Source: Lotus japonicus (Eukaryota > Streptophyta > Magnoliopsida > Fabales > Fabaceae). Taken from it: 64,000 nucleotides of DNA. Of this stretch, positions 30,369-41,298 are shown piece by piece. The DNA lies in NCBI RefSeq assembly GCF_012489685.1, contig NC_080042.1, positions 49,466,066 to 49,530,065 of the forward strand. Direction: 5' to 3'. Under the pieces are notes generated by a model. The model did no database searches. It saw nothing but the letters and a program-made list of their open reading frames with translations, and was not told the DNA's origin. The stretch's first letter is position 1. The number at the start of each line of letters is the position of its first letter. The translations under genes and the position numbers were made by a program.

Positions 30369-31128
30369 ATGGCTAGTACTAATCGGACGTTTGATGAGAT
30401 ATAGGATGGTGGACCTTAACCGGATGGCGGGTGCAATAGCTACACTGATCGAGGCAATGATGAACCAGGCTGCGGAAGACGCTTATATGCGCGCTGAAGA
30501 GGCTGCACGTGAGCATCACCAACGATTGATGGCGACGGCGATGTATCAACAAAGAGGAATGAACCGAACAGGAGCTGGGGGACCAATAAGGTCAGGATCT
30601 CAAGGCTACAACAGAAGGGAGAGCTACCATCAGTGGGGACCGTATCAGCGTTTCAAGGGAAGAGATCTTATCTCAAGAGTCTACAAACCAACGACTGCTG
30701 ATACTGGAGGGGAGCCAGTTGGTGACAAAGGTGTGACATGTACTCGTTGTGGAAAGTTTGGGCATTTTGCTAACAAGTGCTCAGTGACTGGATGGAGATG
30801 CTTCAAGTGTAACCGAGAGGGGCATCTAGCTGTGAACTGCAAGACACCCCAGGAGGAAACGTCTGATAGTAAGATGAAAGGGAATGATGATACCGATGGG
30901 ACATGAAACAAGACTTCGGGAAGAGCAGTGACGTGTTACAGGTGCAGGGAAGTAGGGCACTATGCTAGTAAGTGCAAGATCAAGGGAAAACTATGCTTTA
31001 ATTGCAACCAACCGGGACATTTCTCCAGAGATTGCAAGGCACTCAGGGGCGAATCATCAGGGAATGTTGGGAAAGGAAAACAACTTGCTCCAGAGGAAAG
31101 GATTCATGCCAAGGAGGGCAAGAGCTGA
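30369..31128 (+). pseudogene. gag remnant with four CCHC zinc knuckles (element C)
   Basis: The likely gag start is the ATG at 30369 (MASTNRTFDEI), hit by a TAG twelve codons on. The rest reads in another frame: a helical Ala/Glu-rich stretch, then a Gly/Arg-rich stretch, then zinc knuckles CTRCGKFGHFANKC and CFKCNREGHLAVNC. After a TGA at 30904 come CYRCREVGHYASKC and CFNCNQPGHFSRDC. The usual central gag domain (~100+ residues) is missing. Multiple knuckles fit Tekay/Del chromovirus gag. The copy is non-functional, but the knuckles themselves are intact. Confidence 0.8.
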
Positions 31129-33192
31129 GGAGTTGAACGAGGAAGAACGTGGGAACGATGTAGGACCTTATTCGAGGTTGCTCGTGATTTAACTATAGAA
31201 GTTACACGAGGTTGGGAATAGCACACTAAGTCTAGAAAGTAGTCTTCCACCGATGCGTTTATGAGGAAGCTAGTAGCTGAAGAACGAATCTTAGGGAGAT
31301 TCCGTATGGGTAGTATACGTGTCATGTTGAGGGTGTGTAGTTCCGTAGCGGGATCATTAAAGGATTTAGTATCAGGATATTTGTGACTACTGGAGGATAG
31401 GAACTCATTGACTGTTCCAGTGGGTTTTTCTAAATTTCCACCTTCGATGTATTAGGCCTGATCAACCTAATATTGAGGGGGTGATATTCGGAATCACAGC
31501 TGGTTATGGACTTTGATAGAAGGACGGGTAAGATGAATTTGAATTGAATGCGGATTAGTCGGATTTGGGAGGAAAGTTCGTGTTAAGCATTTGATTGTAA
31601 AAGATTAAGCTGTGGAAGTCGATGAGTGTCGTATAGACATTGGTTGGTTAGTTCGTGTGATTACTCCAAGTGGAGGTAGACCAAGTCAAGAGATTTAGTG
31701 CTGGAAAAGTATTAAGTAGTTTCTCGGAAGTTATGAAGTCATAGGTTATGTGATTGCTGAGGGGAGTTGTTAGAGACTAAATAAGTTGGATTTAATCATG
31801 TTTTAGATGATACCTTGATGGTAGCGAGATTGAGAAGAATTAGCTCTGAACTAGATTGTTATAGTCGAGTTCGAGGAATAAGTTTTGCTAAGCGTTTGAT
31901 TAATATGTGGAGACATTATAGTCTTAAGAGATGAATTTTCGCTTGAAAAGTGTTGAATTAATGATTAAGTTGGAGAAAGAAAGTTTTAGCATAAGTTGAA
32001 TACTTGAGGTTGTTGATATGGATTCCAAAGAAATATGCTGAGATTACTAAGTGAGATATACTAAGTTGGATTGAAATCTTAGGGTTAAGATTGAATCTTG
32101 AGAGCCGAGAATCACGTACGAGTAGGAGATCTTATGGTTGTAGGTGTGACAATAGGAGTTGAATCTTAGAAGATTGAAGACCTGAAGGTGAGTTTCGGGT
32201 TAAGACCATGGAGGTGTAGTATAAGAGAGATCTTGAAGTAAGGGAATTCTGGGTTGTGTGGAGTGTTAAGGTTGGTGATCGATTGATGTTGATTTTGAGG
32301 TTGCGGTTATAATGACCATGTGATAAGATTTGAATGATGTTAGCATAATAAGTTGTGGATGTGAAAGCATGACGACATTTATCAGGTCGTTTTGGTAAGT
32401 GAAGGAGTTATAGTTTTAAGGAACGGATATTCATTTAAGAAGTATTGAAGGATTAAAGGTCATTAGAGGACCAAACTTGGTGAAGGTTTAGGTTTTAAAT
32501 CTATGAATGTCTGTCTAAGGTGTGTAGGACTTGAAGTTTGTCAGAATTTGATTGAGAAATTAAGAAGTTGATTGACGAGATGGTGATTGAGTCACAAAAA
32601 GGAAGGTGTTAGTATTAAGACGAATATCTGAGTTTGTTATATTTTGACGAGTTTCGTAGAGTTTAAGAGTCAATGGCTAGTTAAGTCCCTTGAGGTATAG
32701 TTATGATGTAATCTTCTAGAGGATAAGTCTCGATTTGTGCGAAGGGTTAGGGATTTCAGTGAGTGTAAATAGGTTTGAGTGAGGGAAGTTTCGAGGAAGA
32801 AGACGGTAAAAACGGATTGTTAGATATTAAGAGGAGGATTATCTTATAAGTTGTTGATAAATTGATGTTGAAGGGGGATAAGATTAGTGAAGGACAAGGA
32901 ATAAGGACATAAGTCGAGTTTTAATTCGAATAGTGACTAAGTAGAAGTTTGATTACTTGGTGTGTGTAAAAATAGTTACGAAGTTAGAGGTGTTTTAATG
33001 GACTAGCGGTTTCCAAGGGGGAGGATTCGTCTAGAAGTTATCGAACGAACAAGTGGAGTTTTGGACTGTAGATAAAGATCACGAGGACAAGTTGAGTATC
33101 TACTTTGAGATGACAGAGAGGCACTGAGTTTAAGAAGAATTCCGGACGACCGAAAGTAAAGAAGTAAGTGGCTAAGATTGTGCGACTTCACG
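31129..33192 (+). pseudogene. decayed interior of element C, no readable pol
   Basis: Two kilobases rich in A, G and T, with stops in all frames. I cannot recognise protease, RT or RNase H motifs. The purine bias and position suggest a heavily mutated pol, or filler sequence of a non-autonomous element. Confidence 0.5.
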
Positions 33193-33440
33193 GAATGCCA
33201 ACCGGTATCATTTCAAGAAGAGATCCGACGCAAGTGATCGAGCCAGACGACATGAAGTTGAATGATGGTTTGTCTTTTGAGACACCGACAGTTAGCAGTG
33301 GGGATAGAAGAGTTAAACAGTTAAGGGGAAAACAACTGGCTTAAGTAAAGGTTATGAGGAACAATGACACGGGCAATGCTACAGGGGAATTGGAAGACCA
33401 GATCAAGGAACTGTATTCCGGACTTTTCTCAGAACTCTGA
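33193..33440 (+). pseudogene. integrase end fused to chromodomain-region tail (element C)
   Basis: Around 33180 the plus strand reads an integrase-like LHGMPTG...SRRDPT and then jumps directly to VIEPDDMKLNDGLSFETP and GDRRVKQLRGKQLA. These last motifs are the C-terminal region of Tekay/Del chromovirus pol next to the chromodomain. The tail continues GELEDQIKELYSGLFSEL with a few stops. The missing middle shows an internal deletion within integrase. Confidence 0.65.
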
Positions 33441-33465
33441 GTTTCGAGGACGAAACTTTCTTTTT

Positions 33466-33474
33466 GGAGGGGAG
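33466..33474 (+). promoter_or_regulatory. polypurine tract of element C
   Basis: GGAGGGGAG, three bases before the 3' LTR; primes plus-strand synthesis. Confidence 0.8.
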
Positions 33475-34693
33475 TATTGTAAGACCCGGATTTTCAGAAC
33501 AAGTTAAGTTTCCGACTCACACGTAGAATCAGTGTAAGCGTGACAGGAGTTTGACATTTGAGAAAGATTAATGAAGAAGAAAGTTCAGGAATTGCTTGAG
33601 GAATGTGGCGTAGTTGTTTTCGGAGTTAATGCGAGTCGTCTGCACACCTGCCTTATGGCGAGCATGTCCAGAATAGGCTATTTCGCTCTTAAAGCAACGT
33701 TTTGAGTGAGATTTCGAACTCTCGGAAAATTTAAAGATTCTCTTTATTTTTCCATCGACCAGCGTTTCATTTCGGAACTCTGGACTGTACGCACGATAGG
33801 TTTCACTTTTCGGATGTCCGCCGACGCTAATTTCTTTGCTTCGAAACCCTATTTTCGAGCAATGGATGAAGACTTTTTCTATTCGGGACTTCTAACGAAG
33901 ATTCCGTTCGCGTTGGCAGATTTGTTTCGACGTTTCCAATCTTTCTTCAGAAGGAAGTTTTGTCGTCCGGCGATCACAGCAAAAAGTATTTTTTCGGGAC
34001 AGATTTAACTTACACCGCTTTTGAGATTTTCGATATCGTTTTTCCCATATCATAGATATTTGTTTTGAGTTCTGGATTTCTGATCCTAGAATCTCTCTTA
34101 GAATTCCACGGTGATCTTTGACATTTCGGGTTGGATGAACAACCCTAGGCAAGTCCGAATGTGGGGTTTGAGACTTAGCCATTTGTTGGGATTCGTTGGA
34201 ATTCCTAGACTTTCCCCGGGAAATGTATTTTGGGTGGTTGATTTTTGGAAACTTAGAATGATAGAGATTTCGAAAAATAAAGACTTGGGAAACTTAGACT
34301 TTGAGAAATAAACTCATAATTTGACTAATTTGAATTGAAATCATTTTTATTAACGTTTAAGCATAGGAGAACTGAAGGGGAAAAATATTTACGAAAGGCG
34401 GGGAAAAGTCGACCTTTGTTGTGGGTTTGGAGAGTTATCGGAATTGGGAAAGCCACTAAGGTGAGCTATGGTGATGATTGAAAGTCACCGAGTACTCTAG
34501 TACTCTTGGGAGTGTTGTTCGAGTCGTGCTGTATTGACCGGCACAGACTCTGGGCTTTGTTTGTGGGTTTTTTGGTGGGAGTTGTGTTGTATTGACCGAC
34601 ACTAACTCATGGTTTTGTTGGGATTGGGTTGTGAGCTAAACACTTCCGTGGTAAGGGCGATTCGTTGTTTGGCTAACCATATTGCATCAATCG

Positions 34694-35152
34694 GGTGAAT
34701 AACGGGAATGGTTCACCTGTGCATATCATATGGTGAATAACGGGAATGGTTCACCAAGGATGAATAACGGGAATGGTTCATCCAGGATGGATAACGGGAA
34801 TGGTCCATCCATAGTGAAGAACGGGAAGCTTCACTGAGGCGTGAGACTTCGTGAAAGCATGGAACTTCACTGAAGCGTGAGACTTCGTGAAAGTGAGTAA
34901 GCTTCACTGAGGCGTGAGACTTCGTGAAAGCAGAAACTTCACTGAGGCGGGAGACCTCGTGGAGACGGGAACCTTCGCTGAAGCGGGAGACTTTGCGGAG
35001 GCGTGCAACTTCACTGAAGCGTGAGACTTCGTGAAGGCGCGAAACTTCACTGAAGCGTGAGACTTCGTGAATGTGTGAGATTTCACTGAAGCGTGAGACT
35101 TCGTGAAAGCGTAAGACCCCATTGAAGCGTGAGACTTCATAGAAGCGTGAGA
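34694..35152 (+). repeat. hairpin minisatellite in 3' LTR of C
   Basis: Same array as at 28777-29235. Here the fourth unit has a perfect GGATGGA/TCCATCC stem. Confidence 0.88.
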
Positions 35153-35481
35153 TTTCATCGTCGTTTACCCTAGGGCAACGACAGGGAACATTGGTTTAGT
35201 CGGATACGTGTGTGTTAGGAGGACGATACATTGTTTGACTAACCTTATCACCTAACTTCATATGTTGAGATTATGATGATTTGATGTTGATGAACATCGT
35301 TAGATATTAATGATTGAACTGTGTAGGAGATTCGAGAACATGCTATGTATATACCTTAGAGTAGGCAATACATAACTTATATGTATATATATACAACATA
35401 TGTATATATCCCCTTTATCACAAGTTGATTGTATATCTATTGTATTCTGTAAGTTGACCCTAGCGCCTTGGCTTTGTTTGT

Positions 35482-35790
35482 ATGTTTGTGTTTGGGCGGT
35501 CGGCCTGCTGCCAAGCGTCTGTCAGCCGGTTCGTGATGATTCGTTGTGCGGGAAAGACCCGGAGCGGAACGACTATTACTGAAGCTTTCGACGAGGACCC
35601 GGACTTCATGCCTGATCGAGGGAGGGTCGATGATAGTAGTGTGGGGTATGGGTGGTTAGAGTCTTTTGGAGTTGGTTGTTACTGTAATAGCTCTGATTCG
35701 TTTTGCTTTTGGGACAGGGTAGGTTCCCGATGCATGGCTTTTTGTGTGGTTCTCTTACGGAGGGATCACAGTGAGTCAGTCGGACCATAG
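35482..35790 (+). pseudogene. shortened LTR ORF in 3' LTR of C
   Basis: The same 102-codon frame as at 29565-29873, identical in length and almost in sequence, again without the conserved core. Confidence 0.4.
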
Positions 35791-36113
35791 GGGTCTTTGC
35801 TTAGGCCATTTTGAGGCCGACTTTCTCCTAGTGGTTTGTAATTATACTTTTTCTCACTCACACTTCTGGATCTGTAAATATTTGCCTACGGGCACACTAC
35901 TTTGGAGTCACTGCGAGTGTGTGTGATGTGGAAGTGCAGCTGAGGCTGTACATGTTTATATTTGATGTATATCGGTTAGTTTAGTAGTTGGGTTTTGTCT
36001 TTACTTCCTTATCGTTTTGATTTAAAGGAAAGAAAACGAAAAAAAATTACCTGTTTTCCGCGTAAAGATTATTTTTGGTTACTAAAGTGACACGTGGAAA
36101 TCGGGGTGTTACA

Positions 36114-36604
36114 TTGTACATCTGCGGATGTATGTGATTAGCCAAGGTGTTTTGGTGGGTTGTGTGAAGTGAGGATCTGTTAGCCTAACCGACTAACTGT
36201 TGATTAAATTCCATAAGAGATAATATATCGATAAGAATTGATTATTGATTATTTTTTGTTTTGTTGTCGACCTGACCCTGCTTGTTTGTTATGTGTCTTA
36301 TTTGTAGGGGGGGTAGATGGTGTTGACGAAGATCACAACGTCGATCCATTCCTAGAAGTTGATGTTGCATGATGAAGAGATAAAGTGGGCCTGGGTGAAT
36401 GACACATCCGGGATCCGGCGAGTCTATGTTGGCTATGCAAAACTTACAAGTTTAGACGTACATGGGAATGTGGTGGAGACACAGCGTATGACGGGTGGCA
36501 TGATCACTATGCCATACCCACCTCCTCGATATTCTTTTCCTGAAGACGAAGGCTCTCAAGTTGCTAAGAAGCGACCGAGGTACTGCGGATGGCTCGATGA
36601 GTGA
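36114..36604 (+). mobile_element. LTR D', continuation after element C
   Basis: It begins with the second TTGTA and continues the match to LTR D (a GTTTTGGTGGGTTGTGTGAA-like stretch, then a poly-G tract before the LTR ORF). The expected end ...CGGGGCGTTACA is not reached, because element H starts near 36605. Confidence 0.75.
36317..36604 (+). pseudogene. LTR ORF in D' (one premature stop)
   Basis: The ATG at 36317 follows an acceptor-like TTATTTGTAG and a G tract. A TAG stands at 36353-36355, after which the frame is open to 36604. The product WVNDTSGIRRVYVGYAKL ... HGNVVE ... MPYPPPRYSFPEDEG lines up with the E/F domain by its W-V-x-D, G-x-R, Y-x-G and PP positions, followed by an acidic turn. 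This is the most diverged member that keeps the core. The end may lie in element H sequence. Confidence 0.45.
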
Positions 36605-36949
36605 TTGGTGTTGCATTTCTGGGGAACCTTGGACTGGGCGAGACCCTAGGGTCCCTCGCCCAGGAAACCCAGCCTTGGGCGGGGGACGCGTCAGGACCTT
36701 GGGCCTCCCTTCCCGAGGCTCAACTGGCCCATTTAGACAGGATAAAGGCGCCAAGGCCCAACTCCACCTCTATAAATAGGAGGGAAATACCAATTGTAAG
36801 GGACTCTTAGCTCATTTGAGAAATAATAGCATTGAAATTCAGTTATACTTTCACTTTCTAAGCGGTTAGAGATCCTCTCTCTAAGCGTTCACATCACTTT
36901 CCTCACACTTTGGGTACTACCTTCACTCTCTATGTTCTAGCACGGAACA
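36605..36949 (+). repeat. 5' LTR of element H (left edge approximate)
   Basis: It ends CACGGAACA at 36949, right before the PBS. A TATA box TATAAATAGG lies at 36771-36780. GC-rich upstream sequence contains repeated GGGCGAGACCC-like words. Without a 3' LTR the start near 36603-36610 cannot be fixed. Confidence 0.6.
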
Positions 36950-36951
36950 TT

Positions 36952-36970
36952 TGGCGTCGTCTGTGGGGAA
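36952..36970 (+). promoter_or_regulatory. primer binding site of element H
   Basis: TGGCGTCGTCTGTGGGGAA, two bases after the LTR. It is one change away from the TGGCGCCGTCTGTGGGG type common in plant gypsy elements. I do not assign the tRNA. Confidence 0.65.
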
Positions 36971-37143
36971 CAATAGCTTTCTATTCCCGGACTACGTGGA
37001 TCAAGATTCAGTGGAGTGAAGCTTGTTCTTCTAAGCGATTGTTCTCGAGTTTTTCGTAGATGGTGATCTAGAACAAGATTCCTTGATTTTTCGTACAATT
37101 TTTTCCGTTTCCGAAGTTTTTCCGAAGAAATTCTCCAATTCTG

Positions 37144-37327
37144 ATGGAAACACGTCGCAGACGACGTGATGAAGATCCTAAGTATCGGCATGTTTCGCCG
37201 ACGCGCCGCGTCAGAGGCAGGCCACGACATGTGTAGGTTCAACGTGAGGAGACGGATCAGGTAACTCCTCCTGCTCCGCCTCCACCTCCTCCTTCTCCGA
37301 CGCCTCCGTTACCCTCACCGCCGTCCT
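37144..37327 (+). pseudogene. element H gag, 5' part
   Basis: The ATG at 37144 opens METRRRRRDEDPKYRH, an Arg-rich start. A TAG follows after about 30 codons (probably from CAG), and then a Pro-rich stretch cut by solo LTR E' at 37327. The frame continues exactly at 41304 when E' and one TSD copy are removed. Confidence 0.7.
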
Positions 37328-37713
37328 TGTAACACCCCGATTTCCAGGTGTCACTTTAGTAACCAAAAATAAACTTTACGCGGAAAACAGGTAATTTTTT
37401 TTCGTTTGATTCCTTTAAATAAAAGCGATAGAAAATAAAGGCATAACCCAACCACTAAACTAAGCAATGTACAATATAAACACATGTACAGCCTCAGCTG
37501 CACTCTCACGTCACGCGCACTCGCAGTGACTCCAAAGTAGTGTTCCCGTAGGCAAATATATACAGACCCAGAAGTGTGAGTGAAAGTATCAAATATACAG
37601 TCATCCAAGAGAAAGTCGGCCCCAAAATGGCCTCAACCCAAGACCCCTATAGTCCGACAGACTCTCTGTGATCCTCAGCAAGAGAACCACACAAAAAGCC
37701 ATATATCGGGAAC

Positions 37714-37953
37714 CTACCCTGTCCCAAAAGTAAGACGAATCAGATCTATGACAGTAACAACCAACTCAAAAGACTCTAACCACCCATATCCCACACTACT
37801 ATCATCGACTCTCCCTCGATCAGGCATGAAGTCCGAGTCCTCGTCGAAAGCTTCAGTAATAGTCGTGCCGCTCCAGGATCTCCACGAGTGGCGAATCATC
37901 ACGAATCGGCTGACGGACGCCTGGCAGCAGGCCGACCGCCCAAACACAAACAT
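37714..37953 (-). pseudogene. shortened LTR ORF in E'
   Basis: MFVFGRSACCQ start, then FDEDSDFMPDRGRVDD as in C. The conserved core is absent and the frame ends early. Confidence 0.4.
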
Positions 37954-38384
37954 ACAAACAAAGCCAAGGCGCTAGGGTCAACTTACAGAATACAATAGAT
38001 ATACAATCAACATGCGATAAAGGGGGTATATATACATATAAGTTCTGCATTGTATCAAATCTCTAATACAATTCAATCATCAAAACACATAACGATGTTT
38101 ATCAACATCAAATCATCAATATCTCAACAAATATAGTTAGAGTGCATGTTATGTCAATGCAACGTCAATTCAAAAGGTTCCGGAAGAAATAGGCTGGACA
38201 CGATCGAGTCGGTCCTAACACTGGCATTGTGTCGACCATAACCCTCGAGTGTCACTTACAACCTTGACATAGCCGGATCAGTCCTAACCCGGTGGGTCGA
38301 ATTTTCCCTCCGTTATGCCTGACATCAACAGGTTGATCCTAACCATACGATCGATCATATCCCCCATCGAATGCCCGAGTTACC

Positions 38385-38850
38385 CGAAGGCATGCTGTAC
38401 CCGAAGGTATATACTGTACCCGAAGGTATATACTGTACCCGAAGGCATATAGATATACTGTACCCGAAGGTATATAGATATACTGTACCCGAAGGTATAT
38501 AGATATACTATACCCGAAGGCATATAGATATACTGTACCCGAAGGTATATACTGTACCCGAAGGCATATAGATATACTGTACCCGAAGGTATATACTACT
38601 GTACCCTAAGGTAAATGTCGATTCGGCGACAAAAGACAATTAATTATGAAAGGAGTGCAATCACCCTTGATGACTTCTTGAGTCATCTGACTCATCAAAT
38701 TTCGATGATCAAAAACTGCTCAGCGAGCGAAGAGTAACAATGTACTTGGAAACTTATAGTTCCCTGACTTATCCTTCAGATAGTCAAATAAATAAACTGC
38801 TCATCGAGCGAAAGAGTATAAGCATACTTAGAAACTTTTGAGCTTCCTCA
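38385..38850 (-). repeat. hairpin minisatellites in LTR E'
   Basis: About eight units of CTGTACCCGAAGG separated by TATATA/GATATA spacers (38385-38612) can pair as ATATAC/GTATAT stems. Next come two units of about 82-100 bases starting ACTGCTCAGCGAGCGAA or ACTGCTCATCGAGCGAA (about 38706 and 38798), the same unit that is tandem in LTR F. Confidence 0.8.
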
Positions 38851-40597
38851 AAACTTCGATTCGGCGACACTTCTCATTTTTCAAAATTAATATCCAAATC
38901 CTAGAAGTTCATTTGAGATCCTTGACATTTAATTAAAAGAGTTTGAATGTTGTTTAAAGCATTATGGAATTTCTCATGAAAATATTTTCTTTCCAAAACT
39001 ATAAGTTCAAAAGATCCCGATATCCCCAAATTCCCATGAGAAGGTCTTGAAACTACAAAAGAAGACAAGAGCATGATCCTCAGTTCGTCCTGTCGAAATA
39101 AACCTTTAAGAGTTCGCCACCAACGAGGCATAACTAACTGTTATTCCTCACATTTGGTTAGTCCACGAATAACCGATATAAGTTGCACAATATGGTCAGC
39201 ATATTCCAATAATAATTGCATACTCCAGAATAATGTGCACAAGTATTCACATAGCCTAAGATTAACCATTTAATCACTTAGCAAGTATGGCATGTGAATT
39301 AAGTAATTGCGGCAAAACATAACCCTGTCCTATCCACTAGGAAGCAGTAATACGGAAACCAGTAAACGGCCGAAGCCTCTCAGAAAAAGGAGACACACGT
39401 CTCATATTAGTTTCACACGGCCGAAGCCTCCAGAAAATATTTCGCAGTTCAAAGCGATAAACAATATCCAAGCAATATTCAACATCAAGCAATATTCAAG
39501 TCGAAGTTATCGACGCCTACAATACAAATAGCTAGTAAGTAAGTTGCCCTAACCTCGAGTTGTTCTAGTCTCGCGGTGCAGGTCTCGCTCACAAGCTTGT
39601 TCAGTCAATCCCAAAGTTTCCACAATCGAACCTTTGAGCAAACAAAGCAATAATGAATCAAAACAAGTCGATACCGTCGAAACAATCCTAACGCATGTTC
39701 GACTAAGCTCAAGAAGCTTCAGAGTACCACATTTAGGCACGTATGAAAGGGCTTTCCCCGAATGGATGAGTTTTGACTCAATTCAAGTTTTGTACAAAAA
39801 CACTTTATTCGCTAAAACGTGCATAACTCGAGCTACGGAACTCAGAATGACACGAAACCAGCGCCAAAATTTCGACAATTGAAAGAGCTACGCAAAGGCT
39901 CAGGTCATAGAGACCCAAAAATTATTTTTGGACACGGTGCCCAAGCAAATAGGTTTCGGCCACTATGGAAAATAGGGTTTTCGAACTTTTTCTTCGATCT
40001 AAATCAATTCACAAGGTAGTTTTAGAGTAAAACTAAGGCAAAGAAACTGTCAGAACAATTTTCGGACAATCGGGTCGAAATACGGCTATCCAGGGGCATT
40101 TTGGTCCAAAATAAAGGCTCAAAACTTCAAAGTTATCAGTTCTGAAAACAAATTTGACAGCAATGATCCTCATGACATCCGTGACAACAAATCCTAAAGG
40201 CACGAAGTCAGATTACAGCTTTTCGACAATAAAGTTACGAAATGTGAGACAAAAAGGGTTTTTACTCAATTTTTCAGATCCTGGACAACTGGATCACAAT
40301 CGGCGATTACTGACAGAGGTTTTAGGCTCTTGGGAACCTAGGGAACAAACCCCAACCAAGAAATCAAAGAAATTGGACAATTTTAGAAAAAGCTCAAAAC
40401 TGTGAGCACAGAAACGACTACAGAAACGCAGAAGAAACAGTAATCAGAGGTAGGATTCATGCTAGTTACCTCAATACCTAGAAGTAGGGACGAACTGCGC
40501 GAAGATCGGTCGAGTTTCGGCGAAAATCTCCTCTCCCTCTCCTCTCCCTAACTCACGGCCTCTTTGTGGAGAAAATGAAGAGATATTTGCTTTTTCG

Positions 40598-40609
40598 CCT
40601 ATTTATAGG
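40598..40609 (-). promoter_or_regulatory. TATA box of LTR E'
   Basis: CCTATAAATAGG on the minus strand, a perfect palindrome; the E equivalent is at 16473-16482. Confidence 0.6.
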
Positions 40610-41298
40610 CAGGTGAAATCGCGGGAAAATGAAAATTTCGCGATTCCGATTTTTGCAGCACGTTCACCGAGGAATCCTAAGAGAGATTCTGGCGTCAGAA
40701 TTCCATAACTCAAAACAAATATCCATGATTTGGGAAAAACGATATCTAAAATCCCAAAAGCGGTGTAAGTTAATCTGTCCCGAAAAACTACTTTTTGCTG
40801 TGATGCTCAAACGACAAAACTTCCTACTGAAGAAAGATTGGAAATGTCGAAACAAATCTGGCACATAGACGGAAACTTCGTTAGAAGTCCCGAAAAGAAA
40901 AAGTCTTCATCCATCGCTCGAATCTAGGGTTTCGAAGCAAAGAAATTAGCGTTGTCGGACATCCGAAAAGTGAAACCTATCGTGCGTACAGTCCAGAGTT
41001 CCGAAATGAAACGCTGGTCGATGGAAAAATAAAGAGAATCTTTAAATTTTCCAAGAGTTCGAAATCTCACTCAAAACGTTGCTCTAAGGGCGAATTAGCC
41101 TATTCTGGACACGCTCGCCATAAGGCAAGTGTGCAGACGACTCGCACTAACTCCGAAAACGACTACGCAACATTCCTCAAGCAATTCCTGAACTTTCTTC
41201 TTCATTAATCTTTCTCGAACATTGAACCCCTGTCACGCTTACACTGATTCTACGCGTGAGTCGGAAACTAACATGCTCTGAAAATCCAGGTCTTACAG

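Larger units (their letters stand above)
27561..36113 (+). mobile_element. element C: complete, internally deleted Tekay/Del-type retrotransposon (TSD TTGTA)
   Basis: Two LTRs of exactly 2636 bp (27561-30196 and 33478-36113) enclose a 3281-bp interior. TTGTA flanks both sides (27556-27560, 36114-36118). The interior has a Met-tRNA-type PBS, gag zinc knuckles, an almost unreadable pol region, a chromodomain-region tail and a polypurine tract. By eye the LTRs differ at about 16 positions (roughly 0.6%), pointing to a recent insertion. RT and integrase are not readable, so mobilisation must have been by proteins of another element. Confidence 0.93.
33478..36113 (+). repeat. 3' LTR of element C
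   Basis: 2636 bp, the same length as the 5' LTR and almost identical. It has a matching minisatellite at 34694-35152 and a shortened LTR ORF at 35482-35790. One difference (34,7xx, GGATGGA instead of GGATGCA) restores full pairing of a hairpin stem. Confidence 0.93.
37328..41298 (-). mobile_element. solo LTR E' (TSD GTCCT)
   Basis: This 3971-bp unit runs from TGTAACACCCCGATTTCC to GGTCTTACA, with GTCCT at 37323-37327 and 41299-41303. It is of the same family as E and as the LTRs of C; it has the TATA-box region that C lacks (40598-40609) and the shortened LTR ORF that C has. No internal region is present. Confidence 0.93.

Noticed and set aside
38385..38612. Telomeric or centromeric satellite
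   Set aside because: Repeat is short, confined to solo LTR E' and bounded by LTR sequence; no plant telomere or satellite unit is recognised.
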